This document shows, in pieces, positions 53,939-63,096 of a stretch of DNA of 63,096 nt (position 1 is the stretch's first letter; every line of letters begins with the position of its first letter). This DNA is from Halobacteriovorax sp. Its GTDB lineage: Bacteria; Bdellovibrionota; Bacteriovoracia; Bacteriovoracales; Bacteriovoracaceae. A model generated the notes under the pieces. It did no database searches, was not told the DNA's origin, and saw nothing but the letters and a program-made list of their open reading frames with translations. The position numbers and the translations under genes were made by a program. The stretch is taken from NCBI GenBank assembly GCA_002720865.1, contig PBIO01000008.1, positions 1 to 63,096 of the forward strand, in the 5' to 3' direction.

Positions 53939-54622
53939 ATGATTGAAGTCATTGGAAAATCATTAGAAACATTAATTACACAGCCTCTTCGCTTTGTTGT
54001 CTTCTTTATTCTTCAATGTATTATTCTATCCTTTTCTCCTTTTTTGGAGCTGCAAGGAATTAAGGCCGGTAGCGCTCTTTATCTTTCAGTAGACTTACTT
54101 GTGGCGCTGCTTACGGTTTGGAACTTTACCTATCTTTTACATATTGTTTTAGATTTAAGAGAAAACAAAAACGAAGGAAATATCGAGCTAATGATCCAAG
54201 CGACTTATGATGCTCCGACCTTTTTTCTCTATAGTCTTCTATATGGACTAACAATAATGGCAGGAGCTTTGGCCCTTATTATTCCGGGGCTTTATTTTTG
54301 TCTCTTTCATTACTTCGCCCCATTTGCTTCAATTATTGACCCAGAAGTAAACGAGGGAGAAGACTCTTATCTTTCCTACTCAAGAAAGCTTGTTAAGCCC
54401 AAATGGCTAATGGTCGCTGGCTTCTTTATTTTACTCTTAATTCTAAATGGCATCGTTCCGGCCATAACAATGTCACCATTTTTTGAACATATCCGTTTAA
54501 CTCTTGAGTTTTCTTTGATTCCGGTAGAAACCCTTTTAGTTCTAATCGGAGATCTTATTGCTGTTGAAACCTATTTCTTTTTAAAGGCTTACAATAAGTT
54601 AGGTGACGATTCATCCTTGTAA
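53939..54622 (+). CDS. Multi-helix inner-membrane protein, unknown function
   Basis: 227 residues with about five or six hydrophobic helices. ALALIIPGLYFCLFHYFAPFAS resembles the UPF0259/YciC and DUF975 type membrane domains, but the similarity is general. Start at the ATG at 53939, with AGGA five bases upstream, immediately after the asparaginase-like gene; the two form an operon. No function can be given. Confidence 0.65.
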   Translation: MIEVIGKSLETLITQPLRFVVFFILQCIILSFSPFLELQGIKAGSALYLSVDLLVALLTVWNFTYLLHIVLDLRENKNEGNIELMIQATYDAPTFFLYSLLYGLTIMAGALALIIPGLYFCLFHYFAPFASIIDPEVNEGEDSYLSYSRKLVKPKWLMVAGFFILLLILNGIVPAITMSPFFEHIRLTLEFSLIPVETLLVLIGDLIAVETYFFLKAYNKLGDDSSL

Positions 54623-54696
54623 GTTTTACAGCTTTGTTTACAGATTAACTTCTAATTGTGATTTAAGTCCTTAAATTAATTAATCTAGGGATAAAA

Positions 54697-55980
54697 ATGA
54701 AAGTTTTAACCAAGTTACTCACTATGGCCGTGGGTCTTACAATTTTAAATACCTTCTTTGTTCAGCGAGCATTTTCAGCTCCAATTGAATTTAAAGGAGA
54801 AGAAGCAAATCAGGTTATAGGAGTTAGGCTTTCCGATTTTAGAAAATATGCTGAAACAGATATTCCTAGGTTAAAAGACCTAGTTTATAGCATGAAGATG
54901 CAACCAGAGAACTTCTTTAAGAATCAAGTTGTTGAGTTGCATGGAATCTTCTTTAGAGAGCTTCCTGAAATTAATGGTGACACTATCACTTTATATGTCG
55001 ACGCTATGATTGCTCATAATGAGTACTTTAAGAGCCGTGAGGCACTTGGTTGGCCAAGTCATGTCCATTTATCTGAGGTTGAAGATAAGGAAAAGACGCT
55101 TAGGTTTAGAGACGTCGCATTTGAGCGATTAATAGTTCGCTATAAGACAACCGGAGCCCTAGAGCCAAAGATTGAGCTTGTTCAGGAAATTGATCTTAAA
55201 GATACTGAATTTGAAGTTAATGTTGCTCTTCTTGATCGTCGTGTCATCATGACAGATAAGAAAAGTGATTTACGCTTTATTTTTCCTACCGGTGTCGGGT
55301 CAGTTGATAATCATACTGAGTTCAACGACGTTAGACTTTTAACTCCAATTTATAAAGACTCTTTTCTTGATAAAAAGCGAGCAATCTTCGCTCGAGAAAA
55401 GCCATCTTATTTTGAAGGAAAGCCATTTATTAGAATCACTACTAAAGAAGACCCAAGCAAAGGTCATACGGCCATTGGATTTCATATCGACCAAAGTAAT
55501 GGGAGCCTTATTAGGGGGTTTGTTTCTCACGGTTGCCTAAGGCTTCGTGCTTCAGATTTATACTTTATGTATGATATTGTTCGTTTTGGTACTCCTCAAA
55601 GAATTAGCGTGAACACAAGATATAGAATTAAATCTGACCTAGCGGAGCATCCTTATCCAAAGAAGAACTCAAGCTATAGCCGATTGAAAAAATATAAAAA
55701 GTTAAAAAATGGTGTTTATTATCGTCGTTGTAAGTTTTGCCGTGCAAAGCTACAGAAAACTGAATGGGGAAGCTCTCCAAAGCTTCCTGTTCTATTTGAG
55801 CAAATGCTTGATACCAATGATAACGGTGAAAGACCTGACGGCTTCTACCTTTGGAGAAGAGATTCTGAAGGAAATAGAAGGGATATGCAGGGTAGAAAGG
55901 TTGATAAATACGGATTCCCAATAGATGAAAAGGGAAGACGAATTCAAGAAGAAGACCCTGAAGCTGACGACTCTAACTAA
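54697..55980 (+). CDS. L,D-transpeptidase (YkuD domain)
   Basis: 427 residues with a signal peptide (to about residue 27). The catalytic YkuD motif is SHGCLRLR (Cys280), preceded by AIGFHID with the His. It forms or edits 3-3 crosslinks in peptidoglycan, or anchors proteins to it, in the periplasm. After the catalytic domain there is a basic stretch, a CKFC pair and an acidic tail, which are unusual. The N-terminal 170 residues are a beta-rich domain of unknown role. Single gene. Confidence 0.88.
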   Translation: MKVLTKLLTMAVGLTILNTFFVQRAFSAPIEFKGEEANQVIGVRLSDFRKYAETDIPRLKDLVYSMKMQPENFFKNQVVELHGIFFRELPEINGDTITLYVDAMIAHNEYFKSREALGWPSHVHLSEVEDKEKTLRFRDVAFERLIVRYKTTGALEPKIELVQEIDLKDTEFEVNVALLDRRVIMTDKKSDLRFIFPTGVGSVDNHTEFNDVRLLTPIYKDSFLDKKRAIFAREKPSYFEGKPFIRITTKEDPSKGHTAIGFHIDQSNGSLIRGFVSHGCLRLRASDLYFMYDIVRFGTPQRISVNTRYRIKSDLAEHPYPKKNSSYSRLKKYKKLKNGVYYRRCKFCRAKLQKTEWGSSPKLPVLFEQMLDTNDNGERPDGFYLWRRDSEGNRRDMQGRKVDKYGFPIDEKGRRIQEEDPEADDSN

Positions 55981-56078
55981 TTAGAATCATTCAATACATT
56001 CTCTATAAAAATTCTTCACGGTAAGGGCCAAATTGTTTGGTCCTTGCTAGATTTTGGGCCTAACTGTCTGGAGAAACT

Positions 56079-57005
56079 ATGAAGAATTTAATTCTTATCT
56101 GCACTATTGGTTTATTACCTTTTACTTTGATGGCCAATACTAAAAAGAAATCTGTCTTTGTTAAAGAAGCAAAAAAACAAGAGATCTTTGATAGCTTTGT
56201 TTATCCAGCAAAGGTAGAGCCAATCGTGAATGCTATGGTACTTAGTGAGTCCCAAGGTATCGTCGAAAAAATCAGCACTCCACTTGGGGCTAAAGTAAAG
56301 GCAAAACAATCCCTTGTAAAAGTAAGACATACTGATCCTGTTTTTAAATACAGACCTGTTACTTTAAAAGCGCCTGTTACCGGTGTTGTCTCAAAAGTTT
56401 TTGTGAGTGAAGGAAGCCTTGTTACAAAAGGTCAAAAAGTCCTTCAAGTTACAGATCCCAATAAAGTTAAAATTAAAATTGAAGTGGCCGCAAAAGATTT
56501 GAAGTTTATTAAAAGTGGACTCGTAGGAAGTTTCTCTGCAAGAGGTCTTGAAAAGCCTGTCAGCCTAAAGGTTCTTGGGGTAAGTCCTTTTGTGGACCCT
56601 GCTACTGGAACGGCAACGGCAGAACTTGAAATCGAAAATAAAAAGAATTCCTTAACTCCAGGAATCCTTGGGAAAGTGGTTTTTAAATCTAATATTCATA
56701 ATGGTTTTGTTTTTATGGAAAACGCCATTTACTACCAAGGTAAGAAAACTTTCGTCCGTCTTACAGAAAAAGAAGGTGAGAATTATAAGATTAAAAAAAT
56801 AGAAGTTGAGCTTGGTCCTAAGAGACGAGGGCAAGTTGAGATTCTAAGTGGTCTTGAGGAAGGAATGATGGTTATTGAAAGAGCCAGTGGATTTCTACCT
56901 GATGGAGCAGAAGTTACAATTGGAAATTTACCTAAAAAGAAGGATCAAAAGAAAAAAACAGAGGCCGCCAATAAAGAGAAAGTTAAAACAAAGGCTAAGT
57001 CGTAA
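56079..57005 (+). CDS. RND efflux periplasmic adaptor (membrane fusion protein)
   Basis: 308 residues with signal peptide. It has the lipoyl domain (SQGIVEKISTPLGAKVKAKQ, then APVTGVVSKVFVSEGSLVTKGQ) and a beta-barrel, ending in a Lys-rich tail. The two lipoyl halves are joined by only about 20 residues, so the long alpha-hairpin of AcrA-like adaptors is missing. Links the RND pump to the outer-membrane channel encoded two genes later. Ends where the pump gene begins (one-base overlap). Confidence 0.88.
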   Translation: MKNLILICTIGLLPFTLMANTKKKSVFVKEAKKQEIFDSFVYPAKVEPIVNAMVLSESQGIVEKISTPLGAKVKAKQSLVKVRHTDPVFKYRPVTLKAPVTGVVSKVFVSEGSLVTKGQKVLQVTDPNKVKIKIEVAAKDLKFIKSGLVGSFSARGLEKPVSLKVLGVSPFVDPATGTATAELEIENKKNSLTPGILGKVVFKSNIHNGFVFMENAIYYQGKKTFVRLTEKEGENYKIKKIEVELGPKRRGQVEILSGLEEGMMVIERASGFLPDGAEVTIGNLPKKKDQKKKTEAANKEKVKTKAKS

Positions 57006-60000
57006 TGAAGGGTCTTTATTCCTCACCCTTTAGGGTCTATTTATGTCTTTTCGCATTGGCCATAACTGGAATTTGGGCCGGAACGCAATTACCGATTTCG
57101 TTATACCCAAATAGTTCAAAGCCTACTATATGGGCCAGTGTCTCTTATGGGAGCATGAGTTCAGATGAGTTTCTTCAAAAGTATGGAACAAGAATTGAAG
57201 GGGCCATAGAGGGGATCTCTACCGGGTCACTTGAAGTAGAGGATCTAGTATCAAATTATGGAACTTCAAGTGTTAGCTATAATATTGACTTTGGGTGGGG
57301 TGCCGATCCTAAAGAGGCATTAAGAGAAGTACAAAATCTTCTAAACGCTCAAAGCGGGTCTTGGCCTAGAGAGGCCAGAGATAGTTTAAGGGTTAACTTT
57401 TGGTCGAAGAGCTCTGGCTTTATAGCCATAAGCTTTTTCTCAGAAGAGAGAAGTCTTGATGAACTGTACGACTTACTTGAACCTTTACTTGTTCCAAAAT
57501 TGGCAAAAGTCGGAGATGCTGAGGGAGCAAGCCTTTGGAATCCGAATCGAAAGGAAGTTCGTATTGAGCTTAATCCTGAAGCCATGGCCCAACTTGGCCT
57601 TTTTCCTCGGAATATTGAAGAAGTTTTAAGAAATGGAATGGCCGGCTATTTTGGAGGATCGGTAGTTGTTGGAACTGGAAAGCTAACTATACAAATGCCA
57701 AGAGAGTTAGAAGATATAAAAACTCTTGAGAACCTTCTTATTCCAACTCAGAGTGGAACGATTGTTCACCTTTCTGATATTGCCAGAATAGATTTAGGAC
57801 CCTCAAGTGGTCATAACCGTATTTTTAAAACAAATGGAGCAGACTCTCTAATTCTTTTTGCCAATCCAAGAACGGGTGGAAATGTTAAAAGGATGGCAGA
57901 GGAAATTTTGACAATTATTGAGGAGGTAAAGCCTCAATTGCCAGGAGATGTTCAATATCGAAACTTAGTTGATCCAAGCGAGTTTATTCGCCAGTCGGTT
58001 AGCAATGTTATTAAAGAAGTTTTCCTAGCGGCTGGACTAGCAGTTCTAGTTCTTTTCTTATTTATTGGCTCATTTAAAAACACTATTACAGCAGCCATTG
58101 AAATACCTTTAAGTATGATTCTTGCCTTTATCATGATGAAAGTCACGGGAATGAATCTGAATTTGATTTCACTAGGTGGACTAGCATTATCCGCCGGAAT
58201 GAATGTAGATGCCTCTGTTGTTGTCATGGAAAATATCTTTAGGCATTTTGAAAAAGTAAAAGGGCCACTTAATTATAATCAAAGACTCCAAGTCATAATT
58301 CGCGCTGTAAAGGAAGTTATGGGGCCGGTTGTGGCTTCAACAATTGCTTCTCTTGTTGTCTTCGCACCGCTTGCTTTTACTAGTGATTTAACAAATGCCA
58401 TTCTTGGAGATTTGGCCAAGGCCGTTGTATTCTCCCACGGATTTAGCGCTTTTGTGGCCCTCATCCTTGTACCTACGATTAGGCTTCATCTAATGAAAGG
58501 CGAAAAAGGAGTTTCCCCTCCAAAGTCACCTATAAATGGAAGCCTTATTAAGTTAGAAAATGGTTATGCCACGGCCTTAAGAGCATTTATCAAAAGTAAA
58601 ATTGTTAAATGGATAGCTGTTGCTACTTTAACAGGAGCATTTGTAGGACTTCTCTTTGTTGTGATGCCAAAGCTTAAAAAAGAAATCATAGGAACACCTG
58701 ATACTGATTGGATGATTTTAAGTATTAATACTTCTGGAAATACTAATATTCGTCAGATGGAAACAACGACTTCGGTAGAGGAAGCAAGATTACTTGAAAA
58801 GTTTGGAGCAGATATTAGCTATACCTTTGTTCAAATCAGAGGGGCGAATAATGCGACTGTAATGGCCCGTCTTATAAACAAAGAAGATATGAATAAAGTA
58901 TGGAAGTCGATGGAAGGAGAATTTCAAAATACTCCAACTCAGTACTATTGGGTTGGACCTTGGAACCCAGCTGAACTTCCTTTGCCAGACCCTCCACATA
59001 TGAGGCTACTTGTTAGAGGTGGTAGTACTGAAGATAGAAGATTGATGGCCAAAGATATTTTAGACGAGCTTAGGGAAAAAGAAATTTTTTCAAGACAGTG
59101 GTCGGACCCTGGAGTTAGCCGAGGCGAAAATATTGAAGTTAATGCGAGAAAAGAGCTATGGCCTTTACTCTATGAACAAGGAGCGAGATTTTCTCCTTAT
59201 GATGTTTCTGATTTAGCTAGGGTTGCAACCGAGGGGAAAAGTCTAGGCGATATCAATATCGACGGAGATACCTTTCCCGTAAGGCTAAATTTTCCAGAGG
59301 GGACAGTTTCCTCAATGGAAGATCTCATGGCCCTTCCAATTAGAGTTGGTGATAAGATTTTACCTTTTAAAGCGCTTAATGATGTGTCGTTAGTTCAATC
59401 TAAACCAAGAATTTATAGAGAAAATGGAAGAGATATTGTTGTCATTATGGCAAAAGAGAAAAAAGGTGAGGAGCATAAGAAAGATACTTCTTTAGCTGCT
59501 GCTAAAAAACTGATTGCGGATTACGATAAGAAAGATCTTTCTCATCTTGGTCTTACGACAAAACCACAGGCCTATTTTGAAGATGCTGATAAAGACTTGA
59601 ATGGTGCCTTAAAGCAGTTAACCTTAGCGGTTCTGATGTCGATTCTTTTGATCTTTTTAACTTTATTATTACAGTTTGGTTCTTTTGTTCATACCATGAT
59701 CGTTTTAGTGGCCGTGCCACTTGGAATCATGGGGGTTCTTGGGTCTCTGTTTGTGTTTAGCAGCACGCTTTCCCTTAATTCAGCTCTTGGGATCATCCTC
59801 TTAAATGGGATCGCTGTCGCTAACTCAATTCTACTAGTAGATTTTATCAAGAAGCTTGTTGCAGAAGGAATGGTTCCCCTAGAGGCAGCCGTTCTTGCTG
59901 GTAAGAAAAGAATGAGACCAATCTTAATTACTTCTCTAACAACTATTCTTGGTATGCTTCCCATCGCAATGGGATCCGGTGAAGGTGGCAAAATTCTTCA

Positions 60001-60190
60001 ACCTCTTGGTATTGCTGTTTCTGGAGGTCTTTGGATTTCAACGCTTTTGACTCTTTTCTTAGTTCCTATGCTTGAAGTTCAATATCTCGACTGGAAAAGA
60101 AAAAGAGAGTTTAAATTACCTAGACCTAAATATCCAAATGACGAGAAGAGTGAGCTACCTCAAAATAATATAGTGGAGAACACTTTGTGA
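57005..60190 (+). CDS. RND-family efflux pump
   Basis: 1061 residues, twelve membrane helices in two halves with large periplasmic loops. GMNVDASVVVMENIF marks helix 4 and GIAVANSILLVDFIKK helix 10. In AcrB, helix 4 has an Asp-Asp pair and helix 10 a Lys; here they read Asp-Ala and Ala, so the proton-relay network is changed. CusA-type metal pumps also have an Asp-Ala in helix 4. The substrate is unknown. Overlaps both neighbours, forming an adaptor-pump-channel operon. Confidence 0.92.
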   Translation: MKGLYSSPFRVYLCLFALAITGIWAGTQLPISLYPNSSKPTIWASVSYGSMSSDEFLQKYGTRIEGAIEGISTGSLEVEDLVSNYGTSSVSYNIDFGWGADPKEALREVQNLLNAQSGSWPREARDSLRVNFWSKSSGFIAISFFSEERSLDELYDLLEPLLVPKLAKVGDAEGASLWNPNRKEVRIELNPEAMAQLGLFPRNIEEVLRNGMAGYFGGSVVVGTGKLTIQMPRELEDIKTLENLLIPTQSGTIVHLSDIARIDLGPSSGHNRIFKTNGADSLILFANPRTGGNVKRMAEEILTIIEEVKPQLPGDVQYRNLVDPSEFIRQSVSNVIKEVFLAAGLAVLVLFLFIGSFKNTITAAIEIPLSMILAFIMMKVTGMNLNLISLGGLALSAGMNVDASVVVMENIFRHFEKVKGPLNYNQRLQVIIRAVKEVMGPVVASTIASLVVFAPLAFTSDLTNAILGDLAKAVVFSHGFSAFVALILVPTIRLHLMKGEKGVSPPKSPINGSLIKLENGYATALRAFIKSKIVKWIAVATLTGAFVGLLFVVMPKLKKEIIGTPDTDWMILSINTSGNTNIRQMETTTSVEEARLLEKFGADISYTFVQIRGANNATVMARLINKEDMNKVWKSMEGEFQNTPTQYYWVGPWNPAELPLPDPPHMRLLVRGGSTEDRRLMAKDILDELREKEIFSRQWSDPGVSRGENIEVNARKELWPLLYEQGARFSPYDVSDLARVATEGKSLGDINIDGDTFPVRLNFPEGTVSSMEDLMALPIRVGDKILPFKALNDVSLVQSKPRIYRENGRDIVVIMAKEKKGEEHKKDTSLAAAKKLIADYDKKDLSHLGLTTKPQAYFEDADKDLNGALKQLTLAVLMSILLIFLTLLLQFGSFVHTMIVLVAVPLGIMGVLGSLFVFSSTLSLNSALGIILLNGIAVANSILLVDFIKKLVAEGMVPLEAAVLAGKKRMRPILITSLTTILGMLPIAMGSGEGGKILQPLGIAVSGGLWISTLLTLFLVPMLEVQYLDWKRKREFKLPRPKYPNDEKSELPQNNIVENTL

Positions 60191-61422
60191 GAATTCTTAT
60201 TGCTTTTGTTTTTTCTAGCTCGTTAATGGCAAGTCCAATAAGTTTTGATCAGGCCTTAGAAGAGATTATAAAGAGAGATACAACTGTCCCTCAAGAACAG
60301 GCTCTTTTAAATGCGAGTAAGTCAAATGCTAGATCAAAGGTCTTAAGCTTTCTTCCAGACTTAACTGCAGGATATTCAAAACAAAAAACTTATGAAGTAC
60401 AAAGTGAAACTGAAAGACTTAATCTGACCGCCTCCGTAAATCTCTTTAGATTTGGGGCCGATTATGCTGCCTATGATGCCGCTAATAAACAATTAGATGC
60501 TCAAAGAAGCCGATTAAATGAAGCGAAATTAGAGGCTGAGTTAGTAGGAGTAAAAGTCTTAGTAGATAATATATTAAGAGTTAAACAAGTTGAAATTTTA
60601 GAAAAAATTGTCAAAGCGAAGAATTCCTCCTTACGAACTGCTAAAGCTCGTTTCAGGCGAGGTCTAACTCCATCTGCTGAAGTTGATAAGGCAAAGGTTG
60701 AACTTAATAATGCAAAAGCTAGGCTTAATAATTCACTTTTGCAGTTAGATACGGCTAAAGGAAACCTTATCGCTCTATTAGGGCATGATAATGTTGAACT
60801 GAAGTGGCCTTGGCTTAAATTACTTAAAAGTAAAAAACATGATCATCTTAAAGGAAGTTTTAATATTGAGGAAAGGCCAGATTTTCAAAAAGCAAATTTC
60901 GAATTGGCTTTTAGAGAGGCGAACGCGAAATCCGCAGTCAGATCTTTTTTCCCTACAGTCGATTTTTCCTACACATGGAGCGAAACAGACCTAGAGTCGA
61001 CGGTTCACTTAAATGAAAGAACTTCACTCCTTAGTATTACCATTCCTATTTTTGAAGGATGGAAAGATGTATCGAATTATGAAACTCAAAAAGCTTTAAG
61101 TGAACAGGCTCGATATCGATTAGTTAGAATCAAAAGAGATGCTAAAAGTGAGTGGAAAACAAAAGAGATAAACTTTGATATTTCAGTGCAGACCGCAAAG
61201 GATCGAGATATAAACTTAGGGCTTTCAAGAAGAGTCTATCGTTCCACTGAAAAAAGATTTAATAAAGGGCGAGTTACAGTTAACGAATTAACTCAGGATC
61301 AAAACCGTTTATTGGAATCTGAAAACCTTGCTGCTCAAGGCTGGGGGCAGGCCCATCTTTCCCTCGTTGAACTTTGTCATGCCCGAGGAAAAGACGTGCT
61401 GCGTTGCTTGAAAACTCAATAA
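60187..61422 (+). CDS. TolC-family outer-membrane channel
   Basis: 411 residues with a signal peptide. Two repeats of the TolC helical-hairpin/beta-strand pattern are visible: an N-terminal GYSKQKTYE...LNLTASVNL strand region and a second RFKKGR-like hairpin (KRFNKGRVTVNELTQDQN). It completes the three-part export system with the two upstream genes and overlaps the pump gene by four bases. Starts at a GTG. Confidence 0.88.
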   Translation: MRILIAFVFSSSLMASPISFDQALEEIIKRDTTVPQEQALLNASKSNARSKVLSFLPDLTAGYSKQKTYEVQSETERLNLTASVNLFRFGADYAAYDAANKQLDAQRSRLNEAKLEAELVGVKVLVDNILRVKQVEILEKIVKAKNSSLRTAKARFRRGLTPSAEVDKAKVELNNAKARLNNSLLQLDTAKGNLIALLGHDNVELKWPWLKLLKSKKHDHLKGSFNIEERPDFQKANFELAFREANAKSAVRSFFPTVDFSYTWSETDLESTVHLNERTSLLSITIPIFEGWKDVSNYETQKALSEQARYRLVRIKRDAKSEWKTKEINFDISVQTAKDRDINLGLSRRVYRSTEKRFNKGRVTVNELTQDQNRLLESENLAAQGWGQAHLSLVELCHARGKDVLRCLKTQ

Positions 61423-61525
61423 TTTCAATAATATAACTTTTACAACGGGACTTTAAGACCTCGACAGACCTAAGCGAATTTGGTCTATTTCACTTTCAAT
61501 CTTTTGTGCATAAAGGAAGTTTTTA

Positions 61526-62971
61526 ATGAGAAATATTACAGTTTTATCAGCCTTACTTTTTACAACAATTAATCTTAGCTTTGCTCATACCTTAGCGGAA
61601 GGTAAAAAAATGATTAAGCTTAATGCAGTTGATACAAGCTCAATTGTAATTAAGTATTCAGATCTAAATGATAAAAATGTAAGATCGTTTTGGAACTTTA
61701 AGTCTACTCAAAACTTCAAGACTAAAACTCTTTTTAAAAACTTTATTGGAAATGAAAAAAACTTGTCACCTGCGGCTGATGCCCTAAGAGGTTTTCAAGA
61801 ACTAAGGTTTGATAATGCCTTATCTAAAAAAGAGGCGGTTAGGTTATTAGAAGATTTATACTCTCAAGAAAATATTGAATATGCCGTCTTTAATCCAAAA
61901 GTTGAAGAAGCAGGTTTTTTTGAAGGAAGTCTTCCTAAGAATGATGAAATTGAACCAAGTGAGACTCCCGACTTTGAGTCAAAACAGTTTCATTTAAACG
62001 CAGCACCTGAAGGGGTCGATGCAAGATTCGCATGGGAAATTCCAGGTGGGGCAGGCGCAGGTATTAAAATAATAGATATGGAAACTGGTGTTAATGCTGA
62101 TCACGAGGACCTTGAAAAATTCTTTTTTGTTAGTGAATTGCCTAGAGGGAAAGTTGATCATGGAACTGCTGTCGCTGGTGAAATGGTTGCAAAAAGAGAT
62201 GGTAAAGGTGTAACGGGTATTTCATACGAAGCGGATTATGGCTTTTATTCAAGACTTGTTGATAATGAAAATACCTGGGGACGAAATGGATGTAAGCCAG
62301 AAGATGATGACTGTACTGAACAAGAAGAGGACCCTTATCATAAAGGTGTTGCCGCAAATCTTGCCAAGGTAATTGAAAAGTTAGAGGCCGGTGACCTTAT
62401 TGTTCTAGAGATGCATTCTCCCGGACCACGAGGTCAATATATTCCTAATGAGTACTGGAATCCTGTTTATAGAATTTTAAAATATGCCACTTCAGAAAAA
62501 GGTATTCATTGTGTTGCGGCCGCTGGAAATGGTTATGAAAATCTTGATCATGAAGATTATAATCAAGCCTTCGATCCTGAGTTTAGGGATAGTGGATGTG
62601 TCCTTGTTGGTGCTGCCCTTTCTAGTGGTGAAGACCGTCATAAAAAAGCTGGCTTTTCTAATTACGGAAAAAGAGTTGATGCTTTTGGGTATGGTCGTGG
62701 AGTAGTAACGACTGGCTACGGAGATCTTCATAGGGGAAGTGATGCAAATTATACTGCGACTTTTTCTGGAACAAGCTCAGCAACACCAATAGTTGGTGGG
62801 GCCATGGCCTCACTTCTTGGGATTGGAAAAGAAAGAGGAATTACTCTTACCCCCAAGGAGCTTAGAGACGCACTAAGAAAAACGGGTACTCCTCAAAAAG
62901 AGCCTAATGGTCAAAGAATCGGGAACTTACCTGATATAAAGGCCGCTTTTAGTCTGATATATGAAAAATAA
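61526..62971 (+). CDS. Secreted subtilisin-family (S8) protease
   Basis: 481 residues with signal peptide (about 1-20) and a propeptide of about 140 residues. The triad is Asp184 (IKIIDMETGVNADH), His212 (VDHGTAVAGE) and Ser417 (SGTSSATPIVGG). The Asp motif is DMETG rather than the usual DTG or DSG, an insertion of one or two residues after the Asp. Four cysteines in the NGCKPEDDDCTE and IHCVAA/GCVLVG regions suggest disulfides. Single gene. Confidence 0.9.
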   Translation: MRNITVLSALLFTTINLSFAHTLAEGKKMIKLNAVDTSSIVIKYSDLNDKNVRSFWNFKSTQNFKTKTLFKNFIGNEKNLSPAADALRGFQELRFDNALSKKEAVRLLEDLYSQENIEYAVFNPKVEEAGFFEGSLPKNDEIEPSETPDFESKQFHLNAAPEGVDARFAWEIPGGAGAGIKIIDMETGVNADHEDLEKFFFVSELPRGKVDHGTAVAGEMVAKRDGKGVTGISYEADYGFYSRLVDNENTWGRNGCKPEDDDCTEQEEDPYHKGVAANLAKVIEKLEAGDLIVLEMHSPGPRGQYIPNEYWNPVYRILKYATSEKGIHCVAAAGNGYENLDHEDYNQAFDPEFRDSGCVLVGAALSSGEDRHKKAGFSNYGKRVDAFGYGRGVVTTGYGDLHRGSDANYTATFSGTSSATPIVGGAMASLLGIGKERGITLTPKELRDALRKTGTPQKEPNGQRIGNLPDIKAAFSLIYEK

Positions 62972-63096
62972 TTCATAATTTATAATCTGGGGTAGTTAAC
63001 CTAACTGCCCCCACATGCCCCTACGTAAATTCATATAGTTAAACTCATAGTGTCAAAGCATCGACATTTTGCATAAATTTAATTTGTTTATAGGCG
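62972..63096. other. Right-edge spacer with a hairpin
   Basis: GGGGTAGTTA (62989-62998) can pair with TAACTGCCCC (63002-63011), one G-T pair, around three bases. No T-run follows, so it is a doubtful terminator of the protease gene. No gene is seen up to the window end. Confidence 0.4.

Noticed and set aside
53386-54622. Frameshift splitting a full asparaginase into two genes
   Set aside because: The downstream frame encodes a membrane protein with its own ribosome binding site, not an asparaginase C-domain.
62989-63011. Hairpin after the last protease gene as an intrinsic terminator
   Set aside because: No T-run follows, so it is reported only as part of the edge spacer.
1-63096. CRISPR arrays, insertion sequences, integrases, prophage or origin-type iterons
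   Set aside because: No regularly spaced repeats, transposase or integrase motifs, or clustered DnaA-box-like repeats were seen on reading through.

Overview
The window reads as a stretch of chromosome from an AT-rich, Gram-negative, marine-type bacterium. The best guess is a predatory or related Bdellovibrionota (Bacteriovorax/Halobacteriovorax-like), but that is inferred from gene style, not proven. Supporting features are a complete Na+-translocating NADH:quinone reductase operon (nqrABCDEF-apbE-nqrM), LPS heptose synthesis (hldD), many signal-peptide or lipobox proteins with no close named family, several secreted proteases and peptidoglycan-type hydrolases, sigma-54 promoters and a FliG-like protein. 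Genes are densely packed, often overlapping by a few bases. No insertion sequence, prophage, CRISPR array, rRNA or replication origin was seen.

Layout. 1-7.9 kb: FHA/coiled-coil protein, dtd, a secreted C92-type (YiiX-like) hydrolase with a Cys-rich partner, a RarD-type transporter, a NadD-like nucleotidyltransferase, stand-alone rpsD, a class IV aminotransferase and a rhodanese lipoprotein. 8-13.6 kb: an envelope protein with a CFI-box-like C-terminus, yebC, a V4R sensor / histidine kinase / response regulator operon, and a glutaredoxin-BolA pair. 13.7-20.8 kb: a DnaQ-DinG exonuclease-helicase, a MATE transporter, a methyltransferase, a SEC-C protein and small unknowns. 21-28 kb: the Na+-NQR operon with its flavinylation and maturation genes. 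28-35 kb: a B12-binding radical SAM enzyme, a UPF0104 membrane protein, tRNA-Leu(TAA), an unknown lipoprotein, and an orphan complex-I-like trio (NuoB, fused NuoCD, NuoI).

35-41.6 kb: a minus-strand operon of a second C92-type hydrolase, a 2-hydroxyacid dehydrogenase, an arginase-family enzyme and aat; then map with a small BFD-like Fe-S protein. 41.7-45.6 kb: a tatC / DUF4149 / hldD / FliG-like operon. It is followed by two sigma-54 promoters, one driving a GGA-rich structured leader plus a 52-residue protein and the other a DksA/TraR-type regulator. 45.6-54.6 kb: an acyltransferase, a repeat-tailed lipoprotein, a large PA-domain subtilase, htpG behind a heat-shock-type promoter, an asparaginase N-domain protein and a membrane protein. 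54.7-63.1 kb: an L,D-transpeptidase, a three-gene RND efflux system and a second subtilase.

The most unusual items are three. First, the NuoB-CD-I module lacks the quinone-site residues of complex I and the nickel-binding cysteines of hydrogenases, and has no membrane arm nearby. Second, the sigma-54 transcript at about 44.4-44.8 kb has AGGA hairpin loops that look like CsrA-type binding sites and a possible pseudoknot. Third, five convergent gene pairs end by sharing exactly four bases, leaving no room for terminators. All functional calls come from reading motifs by eye; no database search was possible.
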